Shown: positions 33,532-41,771 of the stretch, one piece after another
Layout of the letters: the number at the start of each line of letters is the position of its first letter
Position numbering within the stretch: position 1 is the stretch's first letter
Assembly: GCF_018448905.1 (NCBI RefSeq)
Contig: NZ_RCWA01000026.1
Span: forward strand, 1-64,000
DNA from: Photorhabdus heterorhabditis
GTDB lineage: Bacteria; Pseudomonadota; Gammaproteobacteria; Enterobacterales; Enterobacteriaceae
Reading direction: 5' to 3'
DNA length: 64,000 nt
Notes under the pieces: model-generated
Database searches by the model: none
What the model was told of the DNA's origin: nothing
The model's input: the letters and a program-made list of their open reading frames with translations, nothing else
Made by a program: the position numbers and the translations under genes

Positions 33532-34033
33532 ATTCGGAAAAATGCCATGTAGGTAGTTATGGGTTTATGTTTGGAAGAATGACATTAAAGGTAGCGGTAG
33601 ACATTAAAGACGAATTGTAGGAAAGGTCAGACAAATTTCTTGGAAGGTAAAGACTATAACAATATGAATTAAAAAGCCTTTTCCTTAAAGGGAAAGGCTT
33701 TTTAATAATCTGTAGGTGGTTTTTCTATCAACGCTTAATGCAGTAATCTAAGGAATTCCAATGTTGTATTGTCTAATCGTATGCTGGATATAAGATACTA
33801 AAGGTAAGCTGATTACAGATAATTCTTGCTCGAATGTCGAAAACAATACAGTTACAATTTTTTTCCAGAATATCCTGTAAAATGCGGATAGGTTTTATTT
33901 GCTCTTAAAAGGCCAGTAGATCAAGCCATACTCCTGGCAACGCTGGTAAAAATAGAGTGATAATCCTTTGAAAAAACAATCAAACTAACACTACCATAAA
34001 TGGCATGGTTGTATTCACGCCCATTCGTTACCT
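33532..34033. other. gene-free gap between V and X
   Basis: About 500 bp without a supportable gene, in the place where P2 carries holin, lysozyme, lys genes and tail-completion genes R and S. It holds a strong bidirectional hairpin (33671-33703) and would also contain the promoter of V on the minus strand. I could not identify remnants of lysis genes. Confidence 0.6.
33671..33703. terminator. bidirectional intrinsic terminator between X and V
   Basis: AAAAAGCCTTTTCC (33671-33684) pairs with GGGAAAGGCTTTTT (33690-33703), with A and T runs on both sides. It can stop minus-strand transcripts from X, so V-W-J-I-H probably has its own promoter. Confidence 0.85.
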
Positions 34034-34276
34034 TTAATCCCAGAGTTGCAGAATAGGTTTTGTTGCAGTTGGCATAATTTCAGGCATTTCAACTTCAGTG
34101 CCATGTGGCAGGATTACGCTATATTCAGATTCGGACAATTCCGGAAATTTTTTAAATATCAATTCAACCAATCCTGGATTAGCTTCTAAAACACGTTCAG
34201 TCATACCCTGAGTTCGGCCATAGTGGCGCCAGCACAAGGCATCAACAGTATCATTTTGCTGTGCAATTATTTTCAT
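34034..34276 (-). CDS. tail protein X
   Basis: 80 residues, P2 gpX family, a small LysM-like tail protein thought to sit at the spike/hub or act in assembly. The typical start MKIIAQQNDTVDALCWRHYG and the LPHGTEVEMPE end are conserved. In P2 it lies upstream of the lysis genes; here it is followed by a gap and a terminator before V. Confidence 0.9.
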   Translation of the reverse strand: MKIIAQQNDTVDALCWRHYGRTQGMTERVLEANPGLVELIFKKFPELSESEYSVILPHGTEVEMPEIMPTATKPILQLWD

Positions 34277-34391
34277 TAGGTAATCTCTATTACAAGAAAT
34301 ATTGTTAAATTAGAGTACCATGGTGTGCCAATAAAAGAGGGGAAACAATGAAACAACATTGTTAGAGCCATAGTACAAATGAAAAGCAAGA

Positions 34392-34416
34392 AGCCACTTT
34401 TCAGTGGCTAATTTTT
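34392..34416. terminator. hairpin terminator between X and the small upstream gene
   Basis: AGCCACT (34392-34398) pairs with AGTGGCT (34403-34409), followed by AATTTTT on the plus strand and a TTCTTGCTTTT tail on the minus strand. On the minus strand it would end transcripts of the small gene at 34498-34662. Confidence 0.65.
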
Positions 34417-34497
34417 CAATACAATCATAACCAACTTAGAAACTCTAGATTATTTATCATACAAAAACTCCACATGCGTACTGTTTATTTGTCGCAT

Positions 34498-34662
34498 TTA
34501 TTCTTCACGTGTTTCGTGACAATTAATAAGTTGTTTCGTAAGTGGCGTCGATAATTCTGCAATCCAAGTCAAAGCTAGCTCTTTATCTTCAATATGATTA
34601 CATTCACAGCTTATTGCCATTCTGGCAATAAAATTAATACGTTGCGCTATTACTGATTCCAT
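34498..34662 (-). CDS. small hypothetical protein divergent from the repressor
   Basis: 54 residues from the ATG at 34662 (MESVIAQRINFIARMAISCE), with GGA at a workable distance; a longer reading from 34722 has a Cys/Tyr-rich start and looks less likely. Predicted mostly helical, no helix-turn-helix or membrane segment evident. It occupies the place of the first lytic gene opposite the CI gene. Family not recognised. Confidence 0.4.
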   Translation of the reverse strand: MESVIAQRINFIARMAISCECNHIEDKELALTWIAELSTPLTKQLINCHETREE

Positions 34663-34722
34663 AAGAAAGTCCACTGACAAACTTACCCCCGTATAACATA
34701 ACTGTATATAAGGACAGTACAC

Positions 34723-35059
34723 CTTGATTAGAAAAAATTAAAGGGATTTTTTATCTTTTTTAAGAACTATATTTGATAGTGTTAATATATTAATTATTGT
34801 TTTTATTGAAATAATTAATGATTAAAAAGGTTTCTTTCCTATCACAATCCGTTGTAATTAATAAGTTTTTCTTATTTTATTACTTAGAAGATTTTTGCTA
34901 TTTATTTAGATTGTATAGTTTCACAAAGTATATAGATTGAAATTTAGATGCCCATGATGCAATATCATTCGTTGGATCTAGTAAATTTATTTGGAATCAC
35001 TATAGCTCTTTAATTAGAGAGAGTTGTGGAGAAGAAAAACTCACTAAACTGTACTTTAA
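34723..35059. promoter_or_regulatory. divergent control region of the element
   Basis: 337 bp, very AT-rich, between the repressor gene (plus) and the small minus-strand gene. It should contain the repressor operator(s) and two divergent promoters. I see no clear palindromic operator set. AATTAAT-type repeats around 34788-34820 are the only pattern. Confidence 0.4.
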
Positions 35060-35674
35060 ATGAAAAAAAATGTAACTGAGATAAAAATGGGTGCAGATAG
35101 TGGAGGAAAACAAGCTATCGAACGCCTTGTTAGTGCATATGGGTTTAAATCACGTCAAGCACTAAGCGACCATCTAGGTGTGTCTAAAAGCACAATGGCA
35201 AACCGGTACTTAAGAGATAGCTTTCCAGCAGATTGGGTTATTCAATGCAACCTTGAAACCAATGCTTCATTGTTATGGCTAAGCACAGGGCAAGGAGACA
35301 TGTTCCCTGATGGAGAAAAGAAAAAGGAGTCTTTAGAAAACATTATCACTCCGACAATACAGCGGGTTAAATTAGTTGGTGGAAAGTTGAACGCTGACAA
35401 CCCTGTGACTTTAGATACTCAACTTATTGCCAGAGAAATAAGAAAACCTCTCATTGTAGATAACAATAACACTTGGTATTTGTTGGATACAAAAGAACCT
35501 GATGTTCAGGATGGTTTATGGTTAATTGATATTGAAGGAATGCATAGTATTAAAAAGATCACAAAAATCCCGGTCGGTAAAATCAGGGTATGTGATAATG
35601 ATGTGACCTTTGATTGTGCAATTGATGAGATTAACTTCATTGGTCGAGTTTACCTGATGATTTCCAGGTACTGA
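35060..35674 (+). CDS. CI-type phage repressor
   Basis: 204 residues. The N-terminal helix-turn-helix (GFKSRQALSDHLGVSKSTMANRYLRDSFP, residues about 29-57) and LLWLSTGQGDMF are typical of the Bacteriophage CI repressor family as in phage 186. The C-terminal half resembles a LexA/CI-like beta domain. I cannot confirm a Ser-Lys self-cleavage dyad. Probably keeps the tailocin silent until DNA damage. Confidence 0.85.
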   Translation: MKKNVTEIKMGADSGGKQAIERLVSAYGFKSRQALSDHLGVSKSTMANRYLRDSFPADWVIQCNLETNASLLWLSTGQGDMFPDGEKKKESLENIITPTIQRVKLVGGKLNADNPVTLDTQLIAREIRKPLIVDNNNTWYLLDTKEPDVQDGLWLIDIEGMHSIKKITKIPVGKIRVCDNDVTFDCAIDEINFIGRVYLMISRY

Positions 35675-35778
35675 AAGTTTTTTTCATTGTCGATAAATTA
35701 ATTTTTTCAGATATGTAAATCCATGCTTGATGGCAATCTGTTGTCTAAGTAAACGTTTAGTTAGCTGAACCTAAAATA

Positions 35779-36351
35779 TTAAGTTGATCGGTAATCTGTT
35801 TTATTTACCGGAAAATATTTATATATCGTGGATAACGATGTGTTGTAGATCAATGATAATTGTTTCCGCGAATGGCCTTTAGCCAACAATCTTGCGGCCT
35901 GTTGCTGTTCAGCAAATGAGAATGATACAGGTCTGCCACCTATTCTTCCCTGAGCACGAGCAGCTATTAATCCTGCATTTGTTCTTTCAACGATCAATTC
36001 CCGTTCCATTTCAGCCAGTGCACTCATAACGTGAAAGAAAAACCTCCCCATAGAGGTACTAGTATCAATACTGTCAGTCAGGCTTTGAAAATGAATACCA
36101 CGTTCACTTAAATCAGAAATTAAAGTAACCATATTTTTTACGCTACGTCCCAGTCGATCAAGTTTCCAAACAACTAAAGTATCCCCTTTTTTAAGTTGCT
36201 TTAAAGCTCGTTTTAAACCTGGTCTGTTGGCTGTTTTTCCACTGATTTTATCCTCAAAAATCTGCTCACAATTTATACTTATCAGAGCGTTTCGCTGTAA
36301 ATCACTGTTTTGGTCATTTGTTGACACCCTGACATAACCAATCTTCGCCAT
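35779..36351 (-). CDS. serine DNA invertase (Gin/Hin/Pin family)
   Basis: 190 residues. The resolvase catalytic domain starts IGYVRVSTNDQN with catalytic Ser10. RLGRS (the Arg cluster) lies near residue 68. The E-helix (FFFHVMSALAEMERELIVERT) is followed by GRIGGRP and a C-terminal helix-turn-helix (HSRKQLSLIYNTSLSTIYKYF). It should invert DNA between the crossover sites B and D. Its 5' end lies 63 bp from site B and it reads away from it, the Mu gin arrangement. Two 5' fragments are repeated at 27.8 and 39.7 kb. Confidence 0.95.
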   Translation of the reverse strand: MAKIGYVRVSTNDQNSDLQRNALISINCEQIFEDKISGKTANRPGLKRALKQLKKGDTLVVWKLDRLGRSVKNMVTLISDLSERGIHFQSLTDSIDTSTSMGRFFFHVMSALAEMERELIVERTNAGLIAARAQGRIGGRPVSFSFAEQQQAARLLAKGHSRKQLSLIYNTSLSTIYKYFPVNKTDYRST

Positions 36352-36423
36352 GTTTAATCCTGTTTAATACCAATAGGAGACTATTCTTATAGAAATTATC
36401 ACGTATTAGAGAATTTTGAAAAA
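36296..36423 (+). repeat. crossover-flank repeat, copy B (attached to the intact invertase)
   Basis: Third, more divergent copy of the 130-bp flank found at 27801-27930 and 39633-39762. It includes the invertase start and leads directly into intact crossover site B. I estimate roughly three quarters identity to A and C by eye. Confidence 0.75.
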
Positions 36424-36439
36424 CCTTGGTTTGATGGAA
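36414..36439. other. invertase crossover site B
   Basis: 26-bp site with core AAACCTTGGTTT (the reverse complement of the core in site D), central TT at 36426-36427. It differs from site D at 3 of 26 positions and is in inverted orientation to it. It is the upstream boundary of the knob fibre cassette and lies next to the invertase gene. Confidence 0.85.
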
Positions 36440-37420
36440 ACAGTAAATTTAGCGAAAAATGCGGTGCCTAATAGCAGGAAAGTGAATGGAAAGGTGTTGT
36501 CTGGGGATATCAATATTACGTCTCAGGATATCTTTGATGGGCAAGCAGTCACTATCCCTGAAAAAATCAATTTGAATGATTACAAAACACCAGGTGTTTA
36601 TGTTCAATATGCCAACGCCTCAGCAGAATCTGGTACTAATTATCCTGAACCTCTGGCCGGTTCGCTTATTGTGTTGAAAGCTGCGGGGATCATTCAACGC
36701 TATTTTGTTTATAACAGCAGCCGGATATATACTCGCTCCTTAAATGACATCGGAGTATGGACATCTTGGGCTAGGGAATATAATACACTGAATAAACCGA
36801 CTGCCGTAGATATTGGGGTTTATACACAAACGGAATCCGACTCTCGATATATTACAGGAATCCGTAAGATAAATGGTAAGGCTCTATCCAGAGATATCGA
36901 TATTACTTCTCAAGACATATTTAATGGGCAAGCTATTTATTTAGGTGATAAAGCGAATTTAGATAATTACAAAATACCAGGGGTTTATTATCAAGATTAT
37001 AATGTTCATGCCCAAAATGGTGCTAATTATCCTGAGCAACTTGCTGGTTCTCTTATTGTGTTGAAAGCTGCGGGGATTATTCAACGCTATTTTGTTTATA
37101 ACAGCAGCCGGATATATACTCGTAGCCAATATAATGATTTACCATGGACTCCTTGGACTAGGGAATATAATACATCAAATCCCCCTTCTGTTGGAAATTT
37201 GGGCGTATATACAAAAGAAGAATGCAATAGTCTTTACATTTCTAACATCCGCCTTGGTGTTGAAGTACAAATAGGAGCTGGTGGTGTGTTGGAATATCAC
37301 GGCCCTAATGTGTTAACTGGGTTTTATAATAGAGATAGGGATTATTCCGCTGAGACGTTATATTGGAGTCCTATTCAATTTCTTAAAAATGGTCAATGGA
37401 TCACTATTGTACGAGGATAA
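36416..37420 (+). CDS. silent alternative fibre tip cassette (pyocin-knob type)
   Basis: Open frame of 334 codons with no proper start or ribosome binding site; it opens in the crossover site (LKNLGLMETVNLAKNAV). Two tandem copies of a 145-residue unit (VNGKVLSGDINITSQDIFDG to TREYN, with PLAGSLIVLKAAGIIQRYF) resemble pyocin-knob fibre domains, then YTKEE-type repeats and the end FLKNGQWITIVRG. In the frame of H the join would be KNL/GLM, giving a 554-residue fibre. Probably expressed only after inversion between B and D. Confidence 0.8.
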   Translation: MKNLGLMETVNLAKNAVPNSRKVNGKVLSGDINITSQDIFDGQAVTIPEKINLNDYKTPGVYVQYANASAESGTNYPEPLAGSLIVLKAAGIIQRYFVYNSSRIYTRSLNDIGVWTSWAREYNTLNKPTAVDIGVYTQTESDSRYITGIRKINGKALSRDIDITSQDIFNGQAIYLGDKANLDNYKIPGVYYQDYNVHAQNGANYPEQLAGSLIVLKAAGIIQRYFVYNSSRIYTRSQYNDLPWTPWTREYNTSNPPSVGNLGVYTKEECNSLYISNIRLGVEVQIGAGGVLEYHGPNVLTGFYNRDRDYSAETLYWSPIQFLKNGQWITIVRG

Positions 37421-37425
37421 AAATA

Positions 37426-37962
37426 ATGAATTTGGTAAATCTTGGCCCATTTAAGCAATATATACCTGACAGTGAAGACGCTGTACAGTTTGCTCTTTAT
37501 CTTCAGGATAAGCAAGGTAATGATTGGTATACATCTCAAAATCAATTCTCAACAGAAACATTAAAGATTATGTATGATAATAATGGTCTCATTCGTGCAA
37601 TAACGACGGATGTATCTAAATTTGCACCGCTTGGTTTTTCTGTTGCAGAAATTAATAAGAATGATGTGCCTAAAGAGTTTGACGAAAACACCAATGAAAA
37701 ATGGGTATTTGATGGTTATAAAATATTTCCTTATGTCGCAACTAAAGAAGAATTAATTAGGAAAGCAGAACATGAAAGAATTCAGTTACTAGTTAAATCT
37801 AATAATATTATAGTTCCATTACAAGATGCCATTGATTTAAATATAGCGACAGAAGAAGAAAAAAACATTCTATTGGAATGGAAAAAATACCGAATAATGC
37901 TTAGTCGAGTTGATATTTCAACCGCACCAGAAATTGTCTGGCCAATTCCACCATTATCGTAG
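37426..37962 (+). CDS. tail fibre assembly chaperone (Tfa) of the knob cassette
   Basis: 178 residues from the ATG at 37426, 5 nt after the cassette stop. A typical Tfa start (LVNLGPFKQYIPDSEDAVQF), MYDNNGLIRAITTDVSKFAP in the middle, and LLEWKKYRIMLSRVDIS and PEIVWP at the end. It is intact and collinear with the knob cassette, so tip and chaperone would switch together. Confidence 0.88.
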   Translation: MNLVNLGPFKQYIPDSEDAVQFALYLQDKQGNDWYTSQNQFSTETLKIMYDNNGLIRAITTDVSKFAPLGFSVAEINKNDVPKEFDENTNEKWVFDGYKIFPYVATKEELIRKAEHERIQLLVKSNNIIVPLQDAIDLNIATEEEKNILLEWKKYRIMLSRVDISTAPEIVWPIPPLS

Positions 37963-37973
37963 CTTATAAAAAT

Positions 37974-38010
37974 GACCGGGGTTAGGATAACTCCCGGTCT
38001 TAATAAATTT
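37974..38010 (+). terminator. terminator of the knob cassette
   Basis: GACCGGG (37974-37980) pairs with CCCGGTC (37993-37999), followed by a T/A-rich tail. It closes the knob-Tfa cassette; the analogous GACCGG stem closes the H-tfa operon at 28.46 kb. Confidence 0.75.
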
Positions 38011-38223
38011 ATTGTAGTATCTTCAGTCACTTATTCAATAACAGAAGCCAGTGAAGTATTAACCTTGCTCAGTAATACCATATATTATCAGTGTGTTTGA
38101 ATGTCAACATTTCCGAGTGATTTTTTATTGTTCAAGGACTTTGATACTATAGGCTATTTTTACAAGATAATCAGATATCTATTATTAGCATGCTAATTTT
38201 GCACTATGACAAATAGCATATCC

Positions 38224-38397
38224 CTATCTTTCGGTAAGTAGCCATTCAACACCAGAGTGTACGGGAATTTCTATACCAATAGTCAGAAATTTTTTACTGT
38301 TATCTAAATATTCTCCGGTAACTACATCATAATTAAATACAGTGATATTACCTGGCCCTATAAAAATATTATTTCCATCTAAAATAGTTGTAATCAT
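38224..38397 (-). pseudogene. truncated Tfa-type gene after the orphan collar cassette
   Basis: 57 codons, MITTILDGNNIFIGPGNITV at the start, ending LLTER. It matches the N-terminus of the chaperone at 29099-28503 (same NNI...VFNYD...EYL order) but stops before the Tfa domain. The start overlaps the collar stop, mirroring the coupled arrangement at 29099. Likely a decayed copy of that gene. Confidence 0.65.
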
Positions 38398-38884
38398 TAT
38401 GCTGCTCTCACAATGTAGTTAAATGCGATATTACGCGGACGTACTCGAAAAGCAGATAATCCAACTGCACCACTTGGTACTAATGACGTGCTTGTCGTGT
38501 AATACGGGCCACTGCCGGTAGTACTATCTTCAAAATCACTGGCCATAATTTCTGATGGATAAGCACGGGAATACGTATTAACAGGAGGTGATACCAATAT
38601 CCCCCTATCAGCAGAAGCCGCGTGAACATAAACGCTGGGTAATCGTGTTGAATTTTGTTGTGACAGCAATGCACGTGATTGATCGACCCCACGCCCATCA
38701 TCCCAGCCGCGAATAAATTCACCACGCAAATCGGGCAAATTACCACTAGGATAAGCCTTGGCTAACTCCGGAAATTTCGACTTATCAAAGGCCGCCCCAT
38801 TACACGGAACCCATCCTTCCGGTGGTATTTCAGTCGGCCAGGGAAGTGGCACACCGACCGGAATTAGCTGTTCCACCAAACCAA
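38397..38884 (-). pseudogene. orphan collar-type fibre tip cassette
   Basis: 160-codon collar tip without an N-terminal fibre part (GLVEQLIPVGVPLPWPTEIP at the start, RVRPRNIAFNYIVRAA at the end). The first 157 bp are a near-identical copy of the H tip. It begins at a crossover half-site (AAACCAA at 38878-38884) that is now joined to a chaperone fragment instead of a full site. Silent unless moved behind H. Confidence 0.8.
38713..38869. repeat. collar-domain DNA repeat, copy 2
   Basis: Partner of 29891-30047 with one visible mismatch, same orientation, 8.8 kb apart. Confidence 0.9.
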
Positions 38885-39063
38885 CGGATTACATTATTAA
38901 AATCATACATTACTTTGATTGTGTCAGGATTAAAGCTTTTCTGGCATTCATACCAGTCTTGGTCGTCTTCTGACTTCAAATAAATGACATTAAAATCTTC
39001 AATGATTTTTCTGGCTTGTTTTGAGTCTGGTGTATATTGGGAAAAATTTTTAATGTTTTGCAT
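38885..39063 (-). pseudogene. 5' half of a Tfa chaperone gene
   Basis: Starts MQNIKNFSQYTPDSKQARKI at 39063 with an AGGGTG site upstream and stays Tfa-like to MYDFNNVIR, where it runs into the collar cassette and out of frame. The matching 3' half (SISGDVSAFNPDGMSVAEV) is at 27930-28281 on the plus strand. Compare the intact paralogue at 37426, which reads MYDNNGLIRAITTDVSKFAP across the same point. The break lies at a TT dinucleotide shared by both junctions. Confidence 0.85.
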
Positions 39064-39078
39064 ATATTCATCACCCTA

Positions 39079-39645
39079 CTAAATATTGGATATATTCATC
39101 CATATGCCGTTAACCTTTTTCTGTATTGGCCTCGATTTACGGTATCAACTAACTCATTTCTATTTCCATTTATTACAGCAGTAGTGGCATACCCACTTGT
39201 GTCTGTATCTCCATAATTTACCCGTACTTGTGCGTACTCTTTGGCACCAAAGCGAATGTCTTGAATATAACGCGTGTCTGATTCTGATTTTGTATAAGCG
39301 CCAATAATCGCAGCGGTTGGTCTATATCCTTCATGATAGACCTGATACCTCCTAACTCGAAGATTATCGTGTCTAAGGCTCATCCATTCATTAGTCGGTC
39401 CTCCAGAGAGGGCATGCTGCCATTTGAAATATTCGTTACCATTATCCCCCGTTTTAAACCACATATAGGAATCTGCATCACCATCTCCGGTGTTTTTAAA
39501 ACCGATAGAGGCAAAGTCGGTGTTTCTGTTCCAACTCAGCATAGAGTCAGTAGTAATAGTTATGTCACCTGTTACATTGCCCCCGCTACGTTGCAACGCG
39601 TCTGCGGCTTTAGTAACGGTTTCCACTAAACCAGATTTTTCAAAA
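39079..39645 (-). pseudogene. alternative fibre tip cassette with frameshift
   Basis: Opens at crossover site C in the frame FEKSGLVETVTKAADALQRS and continues with GGNVTGDITITTDS, YMWFKTGD and IIGAYTKSESDTRYIQDIRFG. The frame ends early with RGQYRKRLTAYG. In the adjacent frame the canonical fibre end RPIQKKVNGIWMNISNI followed by stop at 39079 is readable, so there is a one-base frameshift near 39135-39145. Tfa starts 15 nt further on. Confidence 0.8.
39621..39645. other. degenerate crossover site C
   Basis: Aligns with site B and the rebuilt A/E site but is 25 bp: one of the two central bases is missing and the core reads AAACCAGATTT. Serine invertases need matching central dinucleotides, so this site is probably inactive. 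It bounds the frameshifted fibre cassette. Confidence 0.75.
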
Positions 39646-39762
39646 CTCACTATTCTGTGAAATTTCCAAAAGAATAGTCTCTCATTGGTACTCAGCAGGG
39701 TTACATATGGAAAAGATTGGCTATATCCGAGTGTCAACAAATGACCAGAATGGTGATTTACA
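39633..39762 (-). repeat. 130-bp crossover-flank repeat, copy C
   Basis: Inverted partner of copy A (27801-27930), 6 differences in 130 bp by eye, 11.7 kb apart. Confidence 0.9.
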
Positions 39763-39805
39763 GAGAAATGTGTTGATATGTATAAATTACAATCTATTTT
39801 TGTAG
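39707..39805 (+). pseudogene. 5' fragment of a serine DNA invertase gene
   Basis: 32 codons MEKIGYIRVSTNDQNGDLQR, then divergent sequence and stop. The first 21 codons match the invertase N-terminus including the catalytic Ser. It reads away from site C, as the full gene does from site B. The 241 bp that follow to FI (39806-40046) hold the FI promoter region and no gene. Confidence 0.8.
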
Positions 39806-40046
39806 GAAAAATCTGTGAAAAAACAATTGATAAACAGAGATAAAAATTCCTAACAGCAAGAAATATGCATTGATTTATAGAGGTTCCATTTCCTGCTTAC
39901 CTATGAAGTGCTTAAGGTTAATTTATTAGAAAAAACAATAGATTAACTAACCTGATTTGTATCATCTGCCACACATTTCTAATCGAATGATTTAATAACT
40001 TGGATACCTCAACATAGCGGGACACCTTAATAGGAGAACCGCTAAT

Positions 40047-41219
40047 ATGGCACAAGATTATCATCATGGCGTCCGTGTACAGGAAATTAACGAAGGTACA
40101 CGCACCATCACCACAATTAGCACCGCTATTGTTGGTATGGTCTGTACTGGCCCTAAAGCAGACGCAGACGCTTTTCCATTAAACACCCCGGTTTTGATTA
40201 CTGATGTTTCGATGGCAATTGGCAAAGCGGGTGATGCCGGTACATTGCCTCAGGCACTTAAAGCTATCGCAGACCAAGCTAAACCCGTTACTGTTGTTGT
40301 CCGTGTAGAACAAGGTGAAACGGAAGGTGATACCACCACCAACATCATTGGTACTACAACTAGTGAAGGTAAGAAAACGGGCATGCAGGCACTGTTGGCA
40401 GCACAAGGCCAATTAGGTGTTAAGCCACGTATTCTGGGGGTTCCTGGGCTGGATACAAAAGCTGTTGCTGTTGAATTGGCGAGTATTGCGCAAAAACTAA
40501 GAGCAATGGCTTATATCAGTGCTTATGGTTGTAAGAATAAAGAAGAAGTTGCCGAATATCGTAAAAACTTCAGTCAGCGAGAAGTGATGCTGATTTGGCC
40601 TGATTTCTTAGGTTGGGACTCTGTTCTCAAAAAAGAATCTATCGCCTACGCTACTGCCCGAGCACTGGGCCTGCGGGCAAAAATTGATGAAGAAACGGGT
40701 TGGCATAAAACTCTGTCAAACATCGGTGTCAATGGTGTGACGGGTATTTCAGCAGACGTATTCTGGGATCTGCAAGATCCAGCAACTGATGCTGGTTATC
40801 TAAATGAAAAAGGCATCACGACACTTATCCGCAAAAACGGATTCCGTTTCTGGGGTTCTCGTACCTGCGCTGATGATCCATTGTTCCAGTTCGAAAGTTA
40901 CACCCGCACTGCTCAGGTGCTGGCTGATACCATGGCGGAAGCACATATGTGGGCAATCGATAAGCCTCTGACTGCTTCACTGGTACGAGACATTATCGAA
41001 GGTGTTAACGCCAAGTTCCGTGAATTGAGGTCCGGGGGGTACATCATTGATGGTAAATGCTGGTACGACGAAAATGCCAATGATAAAGACACTCTGAAAG
41101 CGGGTAAATTGACCCTCGATTACGACTACACACCTGTACCACCACTGGAAAATATGATGTTACGCCAGCGTATTACAGATCGTTACCTGATGGATTTCGC
41201 GAAAAGCATAAACGGCTAA
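40047..41219 (+). CDS. contractile tail sheath protein FI
   Basis: 390 residues, P2 gpFI family. N-terminus [20 protein letters not shown], the domain with [16 protein letters not shown], and the C-terminal [13 protein letters not shown] and [20 protein letters not shown] are conserved. Six-fold rings of this protein surround the tube and contract to drive the spike. A GGAG site lies upstream; FII follows after 10 nt. Confidence 0.95.
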   Translation: MAQDYHHGVRVQEINEGTRTITTISTAIVGMVCTGPKADADAFPLNTPVLITDVSMAIGKAGDAGTLPQALKAIADQAKPVTVVVRVEQGETEGDTTTNIIGTTTSEGKKTGMQALLAAQGQLGVKPRILGVPGLDTKAVAVELASIAQKLRAMAYISAYGCKNKEEVAEYRKNFSQREVMLIWPDFLGWDSVLKKESIAYATARALGLRAKIDEETGWHKTLSNIGVNGVTGISADVFWDLQDPATDAGYLNEKGITTLIRKNGFRFWGSRTCADDPLFQFESYTRTAQVLADTMAEAHMWAIDKPLTASLVRDIIEGVNAKFRELRSGGYIIDGKCWYDENANDKDTLKAGKLTLDYDYTPVPPLENMMLRQRITDRYLMDFAKSING

Positions 41220-41229
41220 GGGGACACAG

Positions 41230-41745
41230 ATGGCATTACCTCGCAAACTTAAATACCTGAACTTGTTTAATGACGGCAATAGTTATCAGGGAATAGTGGA
41301 AGAACTTATTCTGCCTAAGCTGAGTCGTAAACTAGAAACCTATCGTGGCGGTGGTATGAACGGTAGCGTGACGGTGGACTTGGGCTTGGATGAAGGTGCA
41401 TTGGATGTTGAATTTACTCTGGGAGGTATGGAAGCTCAGCATTATCGGCAGTGGGGAATAACTAAAGCCGACGGCGTAATGTTGCGTTTTGCGGGTTCCT
41501 ACCAGCGCGATGATACCAATGATGTGATTGCTGTTGAAATCGTGATGCGTGGCCGCTTCCATGAGTTTGACCATGGCACTTATAAGCAAGGGGATAATAC
41601 TCAGACCAAAATCAGCGCTAAAAACACCTATTTCAAACTGACATGGGATGGTGAAGTTCTGATCGAAGTGGATACCGTTAACATGGTTGAAATTGTTAAT
41701 GGTGAAGATCGTCTGGCAGATCATCGCCGCGCTATGGGTCTTTAA
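41230..41745 (+). CDS. tail tube protein FII
   Basis: 171 residues, P2 gpFII family, the inner tube. MALPRKLKYLNLFNDGNSYQ at the start and YRGGGMNGSVTVDLGLDEGAL in the first half are typical. GGGGACA precedes the start. Directly after the sheath gene as in P2 and R-type pyocins. Confidence 0.95.
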   Translation: MALPRKLKYLNLFNDGNSYQGIVEELILPKLSRKLETYRGGGMNGSVTVDLGLDEGALDVEFTLGGMEAQHYRQWGITKADGVMLRFAGSYQRDDTNDVIAVEIVMRGRFHEFDHGTYKQGDNTQTKISAKNTYFKLTWDGEVLIEVDTVNMVEIVNGEDRLADHRRAMGL

Positions 41746-41771
41746 TCTAATCGGATAAACAAGGTTGAACC

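Noticed and set aside
39079-39740. A 214-codon minus-strand frame read through site C as one fibre gene starting at 39740
   Set aside because: Its first 35 codons are the 130-bp crossover flank read in a non-coding frame, there is no ribosome binding site, and the 3' end is frameshifted; treated as a silent cassette.
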